Of a DNA stretch of 64,000 bases, positions 25,602-35,076 are shown piece after piece. The stretch's first letter is position 1. Each line of letters opens with the position of its first letter. The position numbers and the translations under genes are program-made. Below the pieces are notes generated by a model. That model ran no database searches. It was given only the letters and a program-made list of their open reading frames with translations, and was not told the origin of the DNA. The stretch lies in contig NZ_CAJYTI010000020.1 in the NCBI RefSeq assembly GCF_913777625.1, positions 310,001-374,000 of the forward strand, given 5' to 3'. The DNA is from an uncultured Sphingomonas sp. (GTDB lineage Bacteria; Pseudomonadota; Alphaproteobacteria; Sphingomonadales; Sphingomonadaceae).

Positions 25602-27908
25602 TCAGTAATTCATGCCGAAACGGATACCCGCATAGCGGCGGAAATCGCGCGGCAGCACGCCCTGGGTGGCGATCGCATTGGCCGAACCGGCCGCGCTGCT
25701 GACGTTGAAGTTGCCCGAGCTGTTCACCAGCGACTGGAAATACTGCTTGTCGAACAAGTTGTTGACGAACAGCGTCGCTTCCCAGCGGCGGCCATGGTCG
25801 CGCACGCCGGCGCTCAGGTTAAAGATGCTGAACGCGCCCTGGAACGTCTCCGGATCGCGGGCGACATAGTTGAGGCTGGACGTATACTGCCAGCTGCCCT
25901 GCAGCACGCCGTTCAGCTTCTCGGTCAGCGCGGGGGCATATTCGAAGGCGGCGCTGCCCTTCCATTCCGGGGACTGGATCGCCCGGGTACCGGTGAGGTT
26001 CTGGTACGAGGGCGACCCCGCGACGCAGCCCTGCGCCGCGGTCTGCAGCGGGTAGCATTGCGCTACCGGGAACGAGGTGTAGGTCGCATCCAGATAGGTC
26101 GCGCTGCCGTTGACCGAAAGGTCGCGGGTGATGCGCGCCGCAGTTTCGAATTCCAGACCCTTGGTGTTGAGGCCACCCACGTTCGTCAGGCGGTAGTTGC
26201 TGGTGCCATCCGCCAGCGTCTCGATCGACTGTGCCTGCAGGTCGGTATAGTTGGTGTCGAAATAGGTGACGTTGAAGGTCATGCGGCGGCCGAAGAACTG
26301 GGTGCGGACGCCGAATTCCTTGTCCTTCGAACGCTCCGGACGGATCGGGCCGGCGGCAGCGCGGTTGGCGTTGAAGCCGGTGGTCAGATCATAGGTCTGG
26401 CCCTTGTAGCCGGTCGCGTAGCTGCCGAAGAGCATCACGTCGCGCGTCGCCTGATATTGCAGGCCCAGGCGATAGGTGGTCGCGTTGTCGCTGGCATGGC
26501 CGGCAAAGTTCGCAGGCACCGCCAGATTCTTGTCGAGGAAGGTGTACTTCACCCGCTCATTCTGCGCGCGCCCGCCGACGGTGGCGGTCAGGTTCTTGAC
26601 GAACTCCCAGTCGATCTGGCCGAAGCCCGCGATCTGGCGCGAACCCGAGGTCGCGTACCAGTTGGCGAGCGAGAAGGCCGGGCCGCGCATGAACGGGCGC
26701 TGGAAGCCGACATTGGCGTAATAGACGCCCAGCGCATAGCGGAACGCGTCGGTGCCCGGCGAGAGCAGGCGGATTTCCTGGGTGAACAGCCGCGACTTGA
26801 ACGCGCCGACCTGGACGTTGTGGCCATAGCTGCCCGCCGCCGCCGTGTCGTCATGGTCGATATAATCGTCCATGCGGAACTTGTCGTAGGAGGTGAGGCC
26901 CAGCACGTTCATCTTGCCGATGTTGATGTCGGTGCGGAGCATCGTGCCCCAGCCCCAGTATTTGGTGCCGGCGCGATCGTTGTTGGCCACCTTCTGGTTC
27001 AGCGGGTCGATGGTGATGCCGGGCAGGATAACGTCGGCGGTGAGCCCCGGCTGGCGGCGGAGCACTGCGCCCGGCGTCATGCGGATGAACGGGCGGCCCA
27101 CCGTGGTGTTGCCGTTCATGTAGTTGCCCGAAAGCGTGAAGACGACGTCCGGCGTCGCCTTCCACTTCAGCTTGGCGCGAGTGCTGAGCGTCTCGCGACC
27201 GTTGACGTCGCGGCCATCGATCACGTTGCGGACATTGCCACCCCAATTCGAATAGCTGGCCGAAAAGACATAGCCGAGCGTCTCGTTGATCGGCCCGGTG
27301 ACGCTGAAATTGCCGCCATATTCCTTGTCGTCTGTGGCGAGCAGGTTCGCCTTGACGTGGAAGTCGTTGGTCGGCTGGGTGGTCATGATCTTGATGAGGC
27401 CGGCCGAGGCCGCCTTGCCGTACAGCGTGCTCTGCGGGCCGCGCAGCACTTCGATCTGGGCGACGTCGGGCAGGTCGGTGAAGGCGCGCGCCTGGAAGGC
27501 GAGCGGCACACCGTCGACCGTCACCGCCACCGAGGATTCGACGCCGATGCCGAAGGCGAAGGTGCCGACGCCGCGCAGCGAGACGTTCGAATTGACCGGG
27601 TTCTCGGCGCTGCGGATGGTCAGCGAGGGCGAGACCTTGCCGAGATCCTGAAAGTGGCGGACGCCCTGCGCTTCGAGCTGCGCGGGCGTCACCACCTGCA
27701 CCGCGAGCGGCACGTTCTGGATGTTCTCGAAGCGCTTCTGTGCGGTGGTGGTGACGATGATCTCGACATCGTCCTGCGCCGGCTTGGCGGTCTGGGCCGG
27801 TGCGGCCGCGCCGTCCTTGCGCTCTTCCGCGGTCGTCGCCTGGGCCGCGCCGGCAAGAAACGATGCGGCGAGCGCAAGCGTGCGCAGCGAAAACTGGTAA
27901 CCCCTCAT
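25602..27908 (-). CDS. TonB-dependent outer membrane receptor (copy 1)
   Basis: 768-residue TonB-dependent transporter: signal peptide ending near AAQA, TonB-box-like EIIVTT at about residue 49, plug domain (VPLAVQVVTPAQLEAQG, RGVGTFAFGIG, EVLRGPQSTLYGKAASAG) and a 22-strand barrel ending RRYAGIRFGMNY with a C-terminal aromatic residue. No N-terminal STN signalling domain, so it transports without a sigma/anti-sigma relay. Most residues match the neighbouring receptor at 28171-30459, a tandem duplication. Substrate unknown; the neighbours (GH31, MFS, esterase) suggest a glycan or glycoside. Confidence 0.93.
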   Translation of the reverse strand: MRGYQFSLRTLALAASFLAGAAQATTAEERKDGAAAPAQTAKPAQDDVEIIVTTTAQKRFENIQNVPLAVQVVTPAQLEAQGVRHFQDLGKVSPSLTIRSAENPVNSNVSLRGVGTFAFGIGVESSVAVTVDGVPLAFQARAFTDLPDVAQIEVLRGPQSTLYGKAASAGLIKIMTTQPTNDFHVKANLLATDDKEYGGNFSVTGPINETLGYVFSASYSNWGGNVRNVIDGRDVNGRETLSTRAKLKWKATPDVVFTLSGNYMNGNTTVGRPFIRMTPGAVLRRQPGLTADVILPGITIDPLNQKVANNDRAGTKYWGWGTMLRTDINIGKMNVLGLTSYDKFRMDDYIDHDDTAAAGSYGHNVQVGAFKSRLFTQEIRLLSPGTDAFRYALGVYYANVGFQRPFMRGPAFSLANWYATSGSRQIAGFGQIDWEFVKNLTATVGGRAQNERVKYTFLDKNLAVPANFAGHASDNATTYRLGLQYQATRDVMLFGSYATGYKGQTYDLTTGFNANRAAAGPIRPERSKDKEFGVRTQFFGRRMTFNVTYFDTNYTDLQAQSIETLADGTSNYRLTNVGGLNTKGLEFETAARITRDLSVNGSATYLDATYTSFPVAQCYPLQTAAQGCVAGSPSYQNLTGTRAIQSPEWKGSAAFEYAPALTEKLNGVLQGSWQYTSSLNYVARDPETFQGAFSIFNLSAGVRDHGRRWEATLFVNNLFDKQYFQSLVNSSGNFNVSSAAGSANAIATQGVLPRDFRRYAGIRFGMNY

Positions 27909-28113
27909 TAATCATGCCCCTTTGGAAGGTGAACTGCGTTCTCCTCTCCCCATGCCGCGCCGATGAACCCGATGGGCCGCCAGTCGTCTCGTTTGTATGA
28001 ATTGTAGGACAAACCCGTAGAATTGCGGTGTTTCTTGGTTCATTCCGCAATGAAAACGATTGCCCACCGTCTGGGTGTTGCCGATCTGCCACAGCACCTT
28101 TTCCGGACAACAG

Positions 28114-28146
28114 AAAAGGGGCGGAAGCATCGCTCCCGCCCCCTTT
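28114..28146 (-). terminator. Rho-independent terminator after receptor copy 2
   Basis: On the minus strand a 15-bp stem with two G-U pairs (AAAGGGGGCGGGAGC / GCTTCCGCCCCTTTT, loop GAT) follows 24 bases after the receptor stop and ends in TTTTCTGTTG. It separates the two receptor genes into different transcripts unless it is read through. Confidence 0.8.
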
Positions 28147-28170
28147 CGGCATGACTGGTTTGGATCGGGA

Positions 28171-30459
28171 TCAGTAGTTCAGGCCGAAGCGGATCCCCGC
28201 ATAGCGACGGAAGTCGCGCGGCAGCACCGCCTGGGTGGCGATCTGGTTGCCGAAATTGCCCGCCGAGTTCACCAGCGACGGATAATACTGCTTGTCGAAC
28301 AGGTTGTTGACGAACGCGGTCGCCTCCCAGCGACGCTTGTGGTCGCGCACGCCCGCGCTCAGGTTGAAAATGCTGAACGCCTTCTGGAAGGTCTGGGCAT
28401 CCCGCGCGACATAGTAGACGCTCGACTGATACTGCCAGCTGCCCTGCAGCACGCCGTTCAGCTTCTCGGTGAGTGCCGGAGCAAAGTCGATGCTGGCCGA
28501 GCTTTTCCACTCCGGCGCCTGGACCGCACGCGTGCCGGTCAGGTTCTGGCGGCCCGGCGAGCCGGTGCAGCCTTGTGCCACGGTCTGCGCGGGGAAGCAC
28601 TGCGCCACCGGGAAGGACGTGTAGGTCGCATCGAGATAGGTCGCGGCACCGCTGATCGTCAGGTCACGGGTGACGCGGACCGCGCTTTCGAACTCGAGGC
28701 CCTTGGTATTGAGGCCGCCGACATTGGTGAGGCGGAAGTTGGTGGTGCCGTCGGCCAGCGTCTCGATCGACTGCGCCTGCAGGTCGGTATAGTCGGTGTC
28801 GAAATAGGTGACGTTGAAGGTCATCCGGCGCCCGAAGAACTGGGTGCGGATGCCGAATTCCTTGTCCTTCGAGGTTTCCGGCCTGATCGGGCCGGCTGCG
28901 GCGCGGTTCTGGTTGAAGCCGGTGGTCAGATCGTAGGTCTGGCCCTTGTAGCCGGTGGCATAGCTGCCGAACACCATCACGTCCGGCGTCGCCTGATACT
29001 GCATGCCCAGGCGATAGGTCGTCGCGTTGTCGCTGGCATGACCGGCATAGTTGGTGCCGGGGATGTTATCCTGGAAGGTGTACTTCACCCGCTCGTTCTG
29101 GGCGCGGCCGCCGACGGTGGCCGTCAGGTTCTTCACGAACTCCCAGTCGATCTGGCCGAAGGCCGCGATCTGGCGCGAGCCGGAGGTGGCGAACCAGTTG
29201 GCAAGCGAGAAGGCGGGCCCGCGCATGAACGGCCGCTGGAAGCCGACATTGGCGTAATAGATGCCCAGCGCATAGCGGAACGCATCGGCGCCCGGCGACA
29301 GCAGGCGGATTTCCTGCGTGAACAGCCGCGACTTGAACGCACCGACCTGGATGTTGCTGCCCGCCGGCACCGTCGCCGAGGTATCGTCATGGTCGAGATA
29401 GTCGTCGAGGCGGAACTTGTCGTACGAGGTCAGGCCGAGCACGTTGAGCTTGCCGATATTGATGTCGGTGCGCAGCATCGTCCCCCACCCCCAATATTTG
29501 GTGCGGGAATCATAGTTGTTGCTGACGGTCTGGTTGGTCTCGCTGATGGCGACGCCCGGCAGCGTGACGTTGCTCGTCTGGCCGGCGACGTTCCGCAGCA
29601 GCGCCGTGGATGCCATGCGGATGAACGGGCGGCCCACCGTGGTGTTGCCATTCAGATAGTTGGCCGAGAGCGTGAAGGTGACGTCCGGCGACGCCTTCCA
29701 CTTGATCTTGCCGCGGCTGTTGAAGGTCTCGCGACCGTTCACCTGCTTGCCGTTGAACAGGTTCTTTACGTTGCCGTCCCAGTTCGAATAGCTCGCCGAG
29801 AGCACATAGCCGAGCGTCTCGTTGATCGGACCGGTGACGCTGAAATTGGCGCCATATTCATTGTCGTCGGTGACCAGCGCGTTCGCCTTGACGTGGAAGT
29901 CGTTGGTCGGCTGGGTGGTCATGATCTTGATAAGGCCGGCGGAAGCGGCCTTGCCGTACAGCGTGCTCTGCGGCCCGCGCAGCACTTCGATCATCGCCAC
30001 GTCGGGCAGATCGGTGAAGGCACGCGCCTGGAAGGCGAGCGGCACGCCGTCGACCGTCACCGCGACCGAGGATTCCACGCCGATGCCGAAGGCGAAGGTA
30101 CCTACGCCGCGCAGCGACACGTTGGAGTTGACCGGATGTTCGGCCGGACGGACGGTCAGCGAAGGGGCGACCTTGCCGAGATCCTGGAAGTGGCGGACGC
30201 CCTGCGCTTCGAGCTGCGCGGGCGTCACCACCTGCACCGCGAGCGGCACGTTCTGGATGTTCTCGAAGCGCTTCTGCGCGGTGGTGGTGACGATGATTTC
30301 GACATCGTCCTGCGCCGTCTTGGCGGCGGACTGGGCCGCGGCGGCACCGGCGACGGCCGTCGTCGTGGCAGGGCTTTCGGTGGTCTGCGCATTCGCAGTA
30401 CCGGCCATGCACGCTGCGATCAGCGCGCCATGCGCGACAGACACGTAGTAACCTCTCAT
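28171..30459 (-). CDS. TonB-dependent outer membrane receptor (copy 2)
   Basis: 762 residues, same architecture as copy 1: signal peptide, TonB box EIIVTT, plug with EVLRGPQSTLYGKAASAG, barrel ending RRYAGIRFGLNY. Differences from copy 1 cluster in the signal peptide, an extracellular-loop stretch near residues 285-310 (TALLRNVAGQTSNVTLPG here) and the loop before the last strands. The plug and many strands are identical. The pattern suggests recent duplication with diversification or local conversion. It lies 108 bases downstream of the GH31 gene on the same strand. Confidence 0.93.
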   Translation of the reverse strand: MRGYYVSVAHGALIAACMAGTANAQTTESPATTTAVAGAAAAQSAAKTAQDDVEIIVTTTAQKRFENIQNVPLAVQVVTPAQLEAQGVRHFQDLGKVAPSLTVRPAEHPVNSNVSLRGVGTFAFGIGVESSVAVTVDGVPLAFQARAFTDLPDVAMIEVLRGPQSTLYGKAASAGLIKIMTTQPTNDFHVKANALVTDDNEYGANFSVTGPINETLGYVLSASYSNWDGNVKNLFNGKQVNGRETFNSRGKIKWKASPDVTFTLSANYLNGNTTVGRPFIRMASTALLRNVAGQTSNVTLPGVAISETNQTVSNNYDSRTKYWGWGTMLRTDINIGKLNVLGLTSYDKFRLDDYLDHDDTSATVPAGSNIQVGAFKSRLFTQEIRLLSPGADAFRYALGIYYANVGFQRPFMRGPAFSLANWFATSGSRQIAAFGQIDWEFVKNLTATVGGRAQNERVKYTFQDNIPGTNYAGHASDNATTYRLGMQYQATPDVMVFGSYATGYKGQTYDLTTGFNQNRAAAGPIRPETSKDKEFGIRTQFFGRRMTFNVTYFDTDYTDLQAQSIETLADGTTNFRLTNVGGLNTKGLEFESAVRVTRDLTISGAATYLDATYTSFPVAQCFPAQTVAQGCTGSPGRQNLTGTRAVQAPEWKSSASIDFAPALTEKLNGVLQGSWQYQSSVYYVARDAQTFQKAFSIFNLSAGVRDHKRRWEATAFVNNLFDKQYYPSLVNSAGNFGNQIATQAVLPRDFRRYAGIRFGLNY

Positions 30460-30567
30460 TAATACTCCCCTTTCCCGCGGGTTCGACCCACTCTCTAATT
30501 TAGACGCTTGGATAATAAGTTAATCAAAACTCCGAGAAATATAGTGGAAACACGGAGAGGCGTTGGC

Positions 30568-32955
30568 TTACTCGACAAAAACACCATTCTGTTGCTCGAA
30601 GGCAACGGTCCGTGTTGGAAGCCCTTCGACCTTCAAGACATGATCGTTACCTGGGGGCAACAAAACCGTGAGGCCGGGTTCCACGGGCACTGCGCCGGTT
30701 CGGGTGATGCGCACCGTGACCACCCCCCCGTCCGACGTTCCTTCCACCCGCCAGCGTGTGACCCCGCCGGCACCGTCCCCCGCATCATCGATCGCCTCAC
30801 AGCCGAAGCCCCCCGCCTTGGGCGGGAAGAGCCACAAGCCGCGCCGTATCGATGCAGGCCGCCAGCCGCCCTCCGCCAGATCCACGAGCATGGCCGATCC
30901 GGTGCGGGCGAACAGCGGCGGCGGTCCATCGAGCGGCGCGCCGACCGTGATCATAGCCCCGCCGGCAAAGGTCTCGCCCGTCCAGACATGCGTCCAGTCC
31001 GCACCCGCAGGCAGATAGACTTCGCGCTCCACCACGCCCTGTTCCACAACCGGCGCCGCGAGCAGGTCGGGCCCGAGCAGGTGCTCGTCGCTTTCCTCCC
31101 AGCAGCGGCGATCCTGCGGGAACACCGCCCAGGTCGGGAGCACCATCGGCGCATACTCGCCATGGTAGCGCAGCAGCAGATCGTAGAAGAACGGTACCAG
31201 TCGCTGGCGCAGCTTCATCAGCGCCTGGATGGCGGGCAGCGCCTCCGGGTACATCCAGGGCTCGTTGACCGTCCTATCGTCGTTCCAGCTGTGGATGCTG
31301 AAGCGGGGCATCAGCACGCCGGCCTGCACCCAGCGCACCAGCAGCTCGGCATCGGGCGCGGGACCGGCAAAGCCGCCCACATCATGTCCGCTGTTCGACA
31401 CGCCAGACAGTGCGAGCCCCAGCGCCATGCGGGCGTTGTAGCGCAGCGTCTTCCATTCGGTGCGGTTGTCGCCGGTCCAGGTCTGCGCGTAGCGGTGCAG
31501 GCCCGCCATCCCGGCGCGCGTCACCACATAGGGACGCTCGTCCGGCCGCGCCTCGATCTGGGCGCGGCGCGAGGCGCGCATCATCAAGAGCGGTTGCACG
31601 GGCCGCATCACTGCCGCCGGAATGCCGGTACCGAAGCCGGCGAAGCGGGCGCGGGCGTCCCACACCTCATATTCGTTATTGTCGTTCCAGGTCGAGCGGA
31701 TCCCCTGGTCGAGCAGCGCGGATTTCACCTGGTCGCGCCACCACGCGGCGGCGTCCGGGTTGGTGAAGTCGATATAGCTGCCGACCTCGTCCCAGAACTG
31801 CGCCTCGACCGGCTGGCCTTCCGCGTCGGCGACGAAATAGCCGGCCGCGGCGACCTCGTCATAGCGCGGATGGCTGCGCAGCAGCGCGGGCTTGATGTTC
31901 GGCACCAGTTCGACGCCCGCCTGCGCATAGCTGGAGACGAATGCCTTGGGGTCGGGAAACTTGGTCTGGTTCCAGTGGAACACGTAGCGCTTGTCGCCGA
32001 TCGAGGTATAGCCCGAGGACAGGTGGAACGAGGTGCAGCCGATGTCATGCTCGGCGAGCTTTTCCAGGAAGCCGGCCATCTGCACCGCCGCGTCGGGCGC
32101 GTCGGTATAGGTCATGGTCGAACCCGAATAGCCGAGCGACCAGCGCGGCATCAGCGCCGGGCGTCCGGTCAGCCAAGTGAAGCGCCTGGTCACCGCCAGG
32201 GGATCGGGGCCGGCGATCATCCACAGGTCGACATCGCCGTGCTCGGCGACCATGTGGCGGTAGGGCCCGTGATAATTGTCCAGCTCGCGGCCGAAATCGA
32301 AGGCGACGTCGGCGACCGTGTCGTAGAAGGCGCCGTGGCAGCGCCGTGCCTCGTCCGCGACCAGCACATAGGGGATGGACTTGTACTGCGGGTCGCTCGT
32401 CTCCGCGTCATAACCCATCGGATCGAGATTGGTCAGGCGGAAGCTGCGGCCGGCGCGGTTGGCATCGCCGGTGCGATCCCCCAGGCCGTAGAAGCGCTCG
32501 CCCGGCCGGCGCGCGACATAGTGATGTGCCTTGCCGTCCCACCAGCCGAAATCATAGGCGTGGGTCGGACGGTCCTCGGCCATCGGCACCCAGGCGTCGC
32601 CGTCGCGCTGCTCCCAGCGGCAGTGCAGGCCGTGCAGCCGCGCGGTTAGCCGGATGCGGGCGGTCTCCAGCACCAGCTGCTCGGCATCTCGGGTAAGGCG
32701 GTAGGCGGGACAGGTAAAGCCGGACACGTCCAGCCGATCCCGTCCCGGCTCGTCGATATCGCTCTGCCCCGGCGCGATCGCCCAACTCGGCGGGCTGGTG
32801 ACGGTGCCGTTCGCCAGCAGCAGCAGGCGGACGATATCGTCCTCCAGCACGAACAGGTGCGCGACGGCGCCGGTATCCGATTCCAGCGTGATCCGCCCCT
32901 GCCCTTCACCGGCGAGCGCGAAGCGCGGGGGATTGGAAAGCGTGGCGCGTCTCAT
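30568..32955 (-). CDS. Glycoside hydrolase family 31 (alpha-glucosidase/alpha-xylosidase type)
   Basis: 795 residues from ATG 32955, which overlaps the transporter stop (ATGA). N-terminal beta-sandwich with ERFYGLGDRTG, catalytic (beta/alpha)8 barrel with nucleophile region STWNDNNEYEVWD (Asp425), a DVGGFAG motif, and acid/base region RFSIHSWNDD near residue 560, then C-terminal beta domains. No signal peptide, so cytoplasmic: it would cleave oligosaccharides imported by the coupled transporter. GH31 covers alpha-glucosidase, alpha-xylosidase and others; the WNDNNE form resembles alpha-glucosidase-type members, but specificity is not settled. Confidence 0.92.
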   Translation of the reverse strand: MRRATLSNPPRFALAGEGQGRITLESDTGAVAHLFVLEDDIVRLLLLANGTVTSPPSWAIAPGQSDIDEPGRDRLDVSGFTCPAYRLTRDAEQLVLETARIRLTARLHGLHCRWEQRDGDAWVPMAEDRPTHAYDFGWWDGKAHHYVARRPGERFYGLGDRTGDANRAGRSFRLTNLDPMGYDAETSDPQYKSIPYVLVADEARRCHGAFYDTVADVAFDFGRELDNYHGPYRHMVAEHGDVDLWMIAGPDPLAVTRRFTWLTGRPALMPRWSLGYSGSTMTYTDAPDAAVQMAGFLEKLAEHDIGCTSFHLSSGYTSIGDKRYVFHWNQTKFPDPKAFVSSYAQAGVELVPNIKPALLRSHPRYDEVAAAGYFVADAEGQPVEAQFWDEVGSYIDFTNPDAAAWWRDQVKSALLDQGIRSTWNDNNEYEVWDARARFAGFGTGIPAAVMRPVQPLLMMRASRRAQIEARPDERPYVVTRAGMAGLHRYAQTWTGDNRTEWKTLRYNARMALGLALSGVSNSGHDVGGFAGPAPDAELLVRWVQAGVLMPRFSIHSWNDDRTVNEPWMYPEALPAIQALMKLRQRLVPFFYDLLLRYHGEYAPMVLPTWAVFPQDRRCWEESDEHLLGPDLLAAPVVEQGVVEREVYLPAGADWTHVWTGETFAGGAMITVGAPLDGPPPLFARTGSAMLVDLAEGGWRPASIRRGLWLFPPKAGGFGCEAIDDAGDGAGGVTRWRVEGTSDGGVVTVRITRTGAVPVEPGLTVLLPPGNDHVLKVEGLPTRTVAFEQQNGVFVE

Positions 32956-34208
32956 TTCGCGGACTCCGGAAGGCGAAGATGGCGCAGGCCGGCGATCAGC
33001 ACGACCGCGCCGAGAATGTCGAAAACGGACAGCATGCCGAACAGCGGCGCATAGCCGATCCGGTCCGCCAGCTGCCCGATCAGCAGCGAGAACAGGAGGC
33101 CGCCGGTCCAGCCGGCCTGGCCGATAAAGCCGTTGGCCGCGCCCACTTCCTCCGCTGTGAACACGTCGGCCGACAGCGTGTTGATCAGCACCGAGATCAT
33201 CTGGTGGGCGAAGCCGCCGATGCAGAAGAGGGCGATCGCCGTATAGGGGCTGGCGGCGAGACCGATGCACCCCGGCGCGATCATCAGCACCGCGCCCAGC
33301 GCGACGCCGGTGACGCGCGAGGGGATTAGCTTCAACCGAAAGCGCCGGACGAGGAAGGGCGAGAGATATCCCCCCAGCACGCCGCCCAGATCGGCGGCGA
33401 GGAAGGGCAGCCAGGCAAACAGCGCGATCTGCTTCAGGTCCATGCCGCGCTCGCTGGCGAGATAGAGCGGGATCCAGAAGCTGAAGGTCTGCCAGGCGGG
33501 CTCGGCGAGAAAGCGCGGCACCGCGATGATCCAGAAGCGCCCCGTCCCCAGGATTTCCCGCGCCGAGGCACGGCGACCGACCGGCTTGGGCCGGCCCTCG
33601 GCGATCAACGCGAGTTCCTTGGGCGTGATCGCGGGGTGCGCCGCCGGCTGCCGGTAGAAGACCCACCAGCCGACCGACCAGAGCAGGCCGACGGCGCCGG
33701 TCACCACGAATGCCATCCGCCAGTCCGCCCACAGCGTGACGAACGCGACCACCGGCACCGCCAGCAGCGATCCCAGCGACGTGCCGGCATTGAACCAGCC
33801 CACCGCCACCGAGCGTTCGCGCGACGGAAACCACTCGGCGATCGCCTTGATGCCGGAGGGGATGGCGGCGGATTCGAACACGCCGAGCAGGCTGCGGAAG
33901 AAGACCAGGCCGATCCAGCCGGCGACCAGCGCGTGCAGCATGTTGGCGACGGACCAGGCCGCACCGAACAGCGCGAAGCCGGCGCGCAGGCCGATACGAT
34001 CGACGATCATGCCGGCGATCGGCTGCATCACCGTATAGGCGAGCTGGAAGCCGCCGACGACATAGCTGTACTGCTCGGTGGACATGTGCAGCACGGTCTT
34101 GAGCTGCGGTGCGAGTACGCCCAGCGAATTGCGCGCGAGATAATTGGCAATGGTGCCGGCGCAGATCAGCCCGACGATCCACCAGCGAAGATGGGCAATG
34201 CGCCGCAT
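32952..34208 (-). CDS. MFS transporter (anion:cation symporter/ExuT-like)
   Basis: 418 residues, 12 predicted helices. The opening LRWWIVGLICAGTIANYLARNSLGVLAPQL and the loop GMIVDRIGLRAGF, with FESAAIPSGIKAIAEWFPSRERS, place it in the ACS group (hexuronate, glucarate and related sugar acids). It is coupled by a 4-base overlap to the GH31 gene, so it probably imports the oligosaccharide or a sugar-acid-containing product. GGAAGG precedes the ATG. The 85 bases upstream, before glpR, contain no terminator. Confidence 0.88.
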   Translation of the reverse strand: MRRIAHLRWWIVGLICAGTIANYLARNSLGVLAPQLKTVLHMSTEQYSYVVGGFQLAYTVMQPIAGMIVDRIGLRAGFALFGAAWSVANMLHALVAGWIGLVFFRSLLGVFESAAIPSGIKAIAEWFPSRERSVAVGWFNAGTSLGSLLAVPVVAFVTLWADWRMAFVVTGAVGLLWSVGWWVFYRQPAAHPAITPKELALIAEGRPKPVGRRASAREILGTGRFWIIAVPRFLAEPAWQTFSFWIPLYLASERGMDLKQIALFAWLPFLAADLGGVLGGYLSPFLVRRFRLKLIPSRVTGVALGAVLMIAPGCIGLAASPYTAIALFCIGGFAHQMISVLINTLSADVFTAEEVGAANGFIGQAGWTGGLLFSLLIGQLADRIGYAPLFGMLSVFDILGAVVLIAGLRHLRLPESAK

Positions 34209-34293
34209 AGACCTTCCACTGCCCTCCCTGAACGACCTCTACGGGTCGCCTGATTTATTTGTCAGGCCATCTTGAACCATTTGGCCTTACCAA

Positions 34294-35076
34294 TCAAGCG
34301 TCGGTTTCGTGGACCTCTACCCGTGCGGCTGCACACGCCGCTGCGATCTCGGCATGTAGAAGACGATCGGTGACCAAATGATCAACGATACCGATCTCGG
34401 CGATCCGCACGGGTGCGGGACGGCCGAACTTGGTCTGGTCGGTCGCCAGGATCACGGTGCGTGCCTGCTCGAGGATGGTCTGCGACACGCGCACCTCGTC
34501 CATGTCGAAGTCGAGCAGCGTGCCCTCGGCGTCGATCGCGGAGGCGCCGATCAGCGCATAATCGAGCTTGAAGCCGCGCAGGAAATCCATCGCCAGTGCG
34601 CCCACCACCGCGCGGTCGCTCGCCCGCACCCGGCCGCCGGCGACCACCACCTCGATCGTCGGCACCCCGCCAAGGATGTCCGCCACATTGAGATTGTTCG
34701 TCACCACCAGCAGGTTGCGATGCTGGACCAGCGCGCGGGCAATGGCCTCGGTGGTCGTACCAATATTGATGAACAGGCTGGCCCCGTTCGGCACCAGCGC
34801 CGCCGCGGCGACGCCGATCCGGGCCTTGGCACCCGCCGCCACCTGCCGCCGCGCCTCGCGATCGATATTGTCGACGCCGGAGGTGATCACCGCGCCGCCA
34901 TGCACGCGGGACAGCATTGCCTGGCTCGCCAACTGGTTGAGGTCCCGCCGAATCGTCTGCGGCGTTACCTCGAGTGCCGTTGCCAGCGCCTCCACCGTCA
35001 CGCTGCCGGTATGCCGCGCCAGCTCGAGAATGCGCTGGTGCCGCATCGCGACCAGGTCGGGCAGTTCCTCGGCCAT
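34294..35076 (-). CDS. glpR: DeoR-family repressor, probable GlpR
   Basis: 260 residues. N-terminal DeoR winged helix (RHQRILELARHTGSV, TPQTIRRDLNQL, SRVHGGAV) and C-terminal sugar-phosphate sensor domain (NIGTTTEAIARALV, VVTNNLNVA, FDMDEVRVSQTIL). The ATG shares one base with the glpD stop, so it is co-translated with glpD and should sense glycerol-3-phosphate and repress glpD and glpK. TTCG/CGAA operator-like repeats lie in the divergent promoter region. Named from context plus family. Confidence 0.88.
   Translation of the reverse strand: MAEELPDLVAMRHQRILELARHTGSVTVEALATALEVTPQTIRRDLNQLASQAMLSRVHGGAVITSGVDNIDREARRQVAAGAKARIGVAAAALVPNGASLFINIGTTTEAIARALVQHRNLLVVTNNLNVADILGGVPTIEVVVAGGRVRASDRAVVGALAMDFLRGFKLDYALIGASAIDAEGTLLDFDMDEVRVSQTILEQARTVILATDQTKFGRPAPVRIAEIGIVDHLVTDRLLHAEIAAACAAARVEVHETDA

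Noticed and set aside
25323..30462. Very long open frames on the plus strand opposite both TonB receptors (862 and 800 codons)
   Set aside because: They are antisense shadows of high-GC genes: composition is Arg/Gly/Ala/Val/Asp-rich without motifs, and the two frames resemble each other only because the receptors do.
30568..34182. An apparent 1204-residue fusion of transporter and GH31
   Set aside because: The N-terminal 400 residues are an out-of-frame reading of the MFS gene; the true MFS gene overlaps GH31 by ATGA in a different frame.
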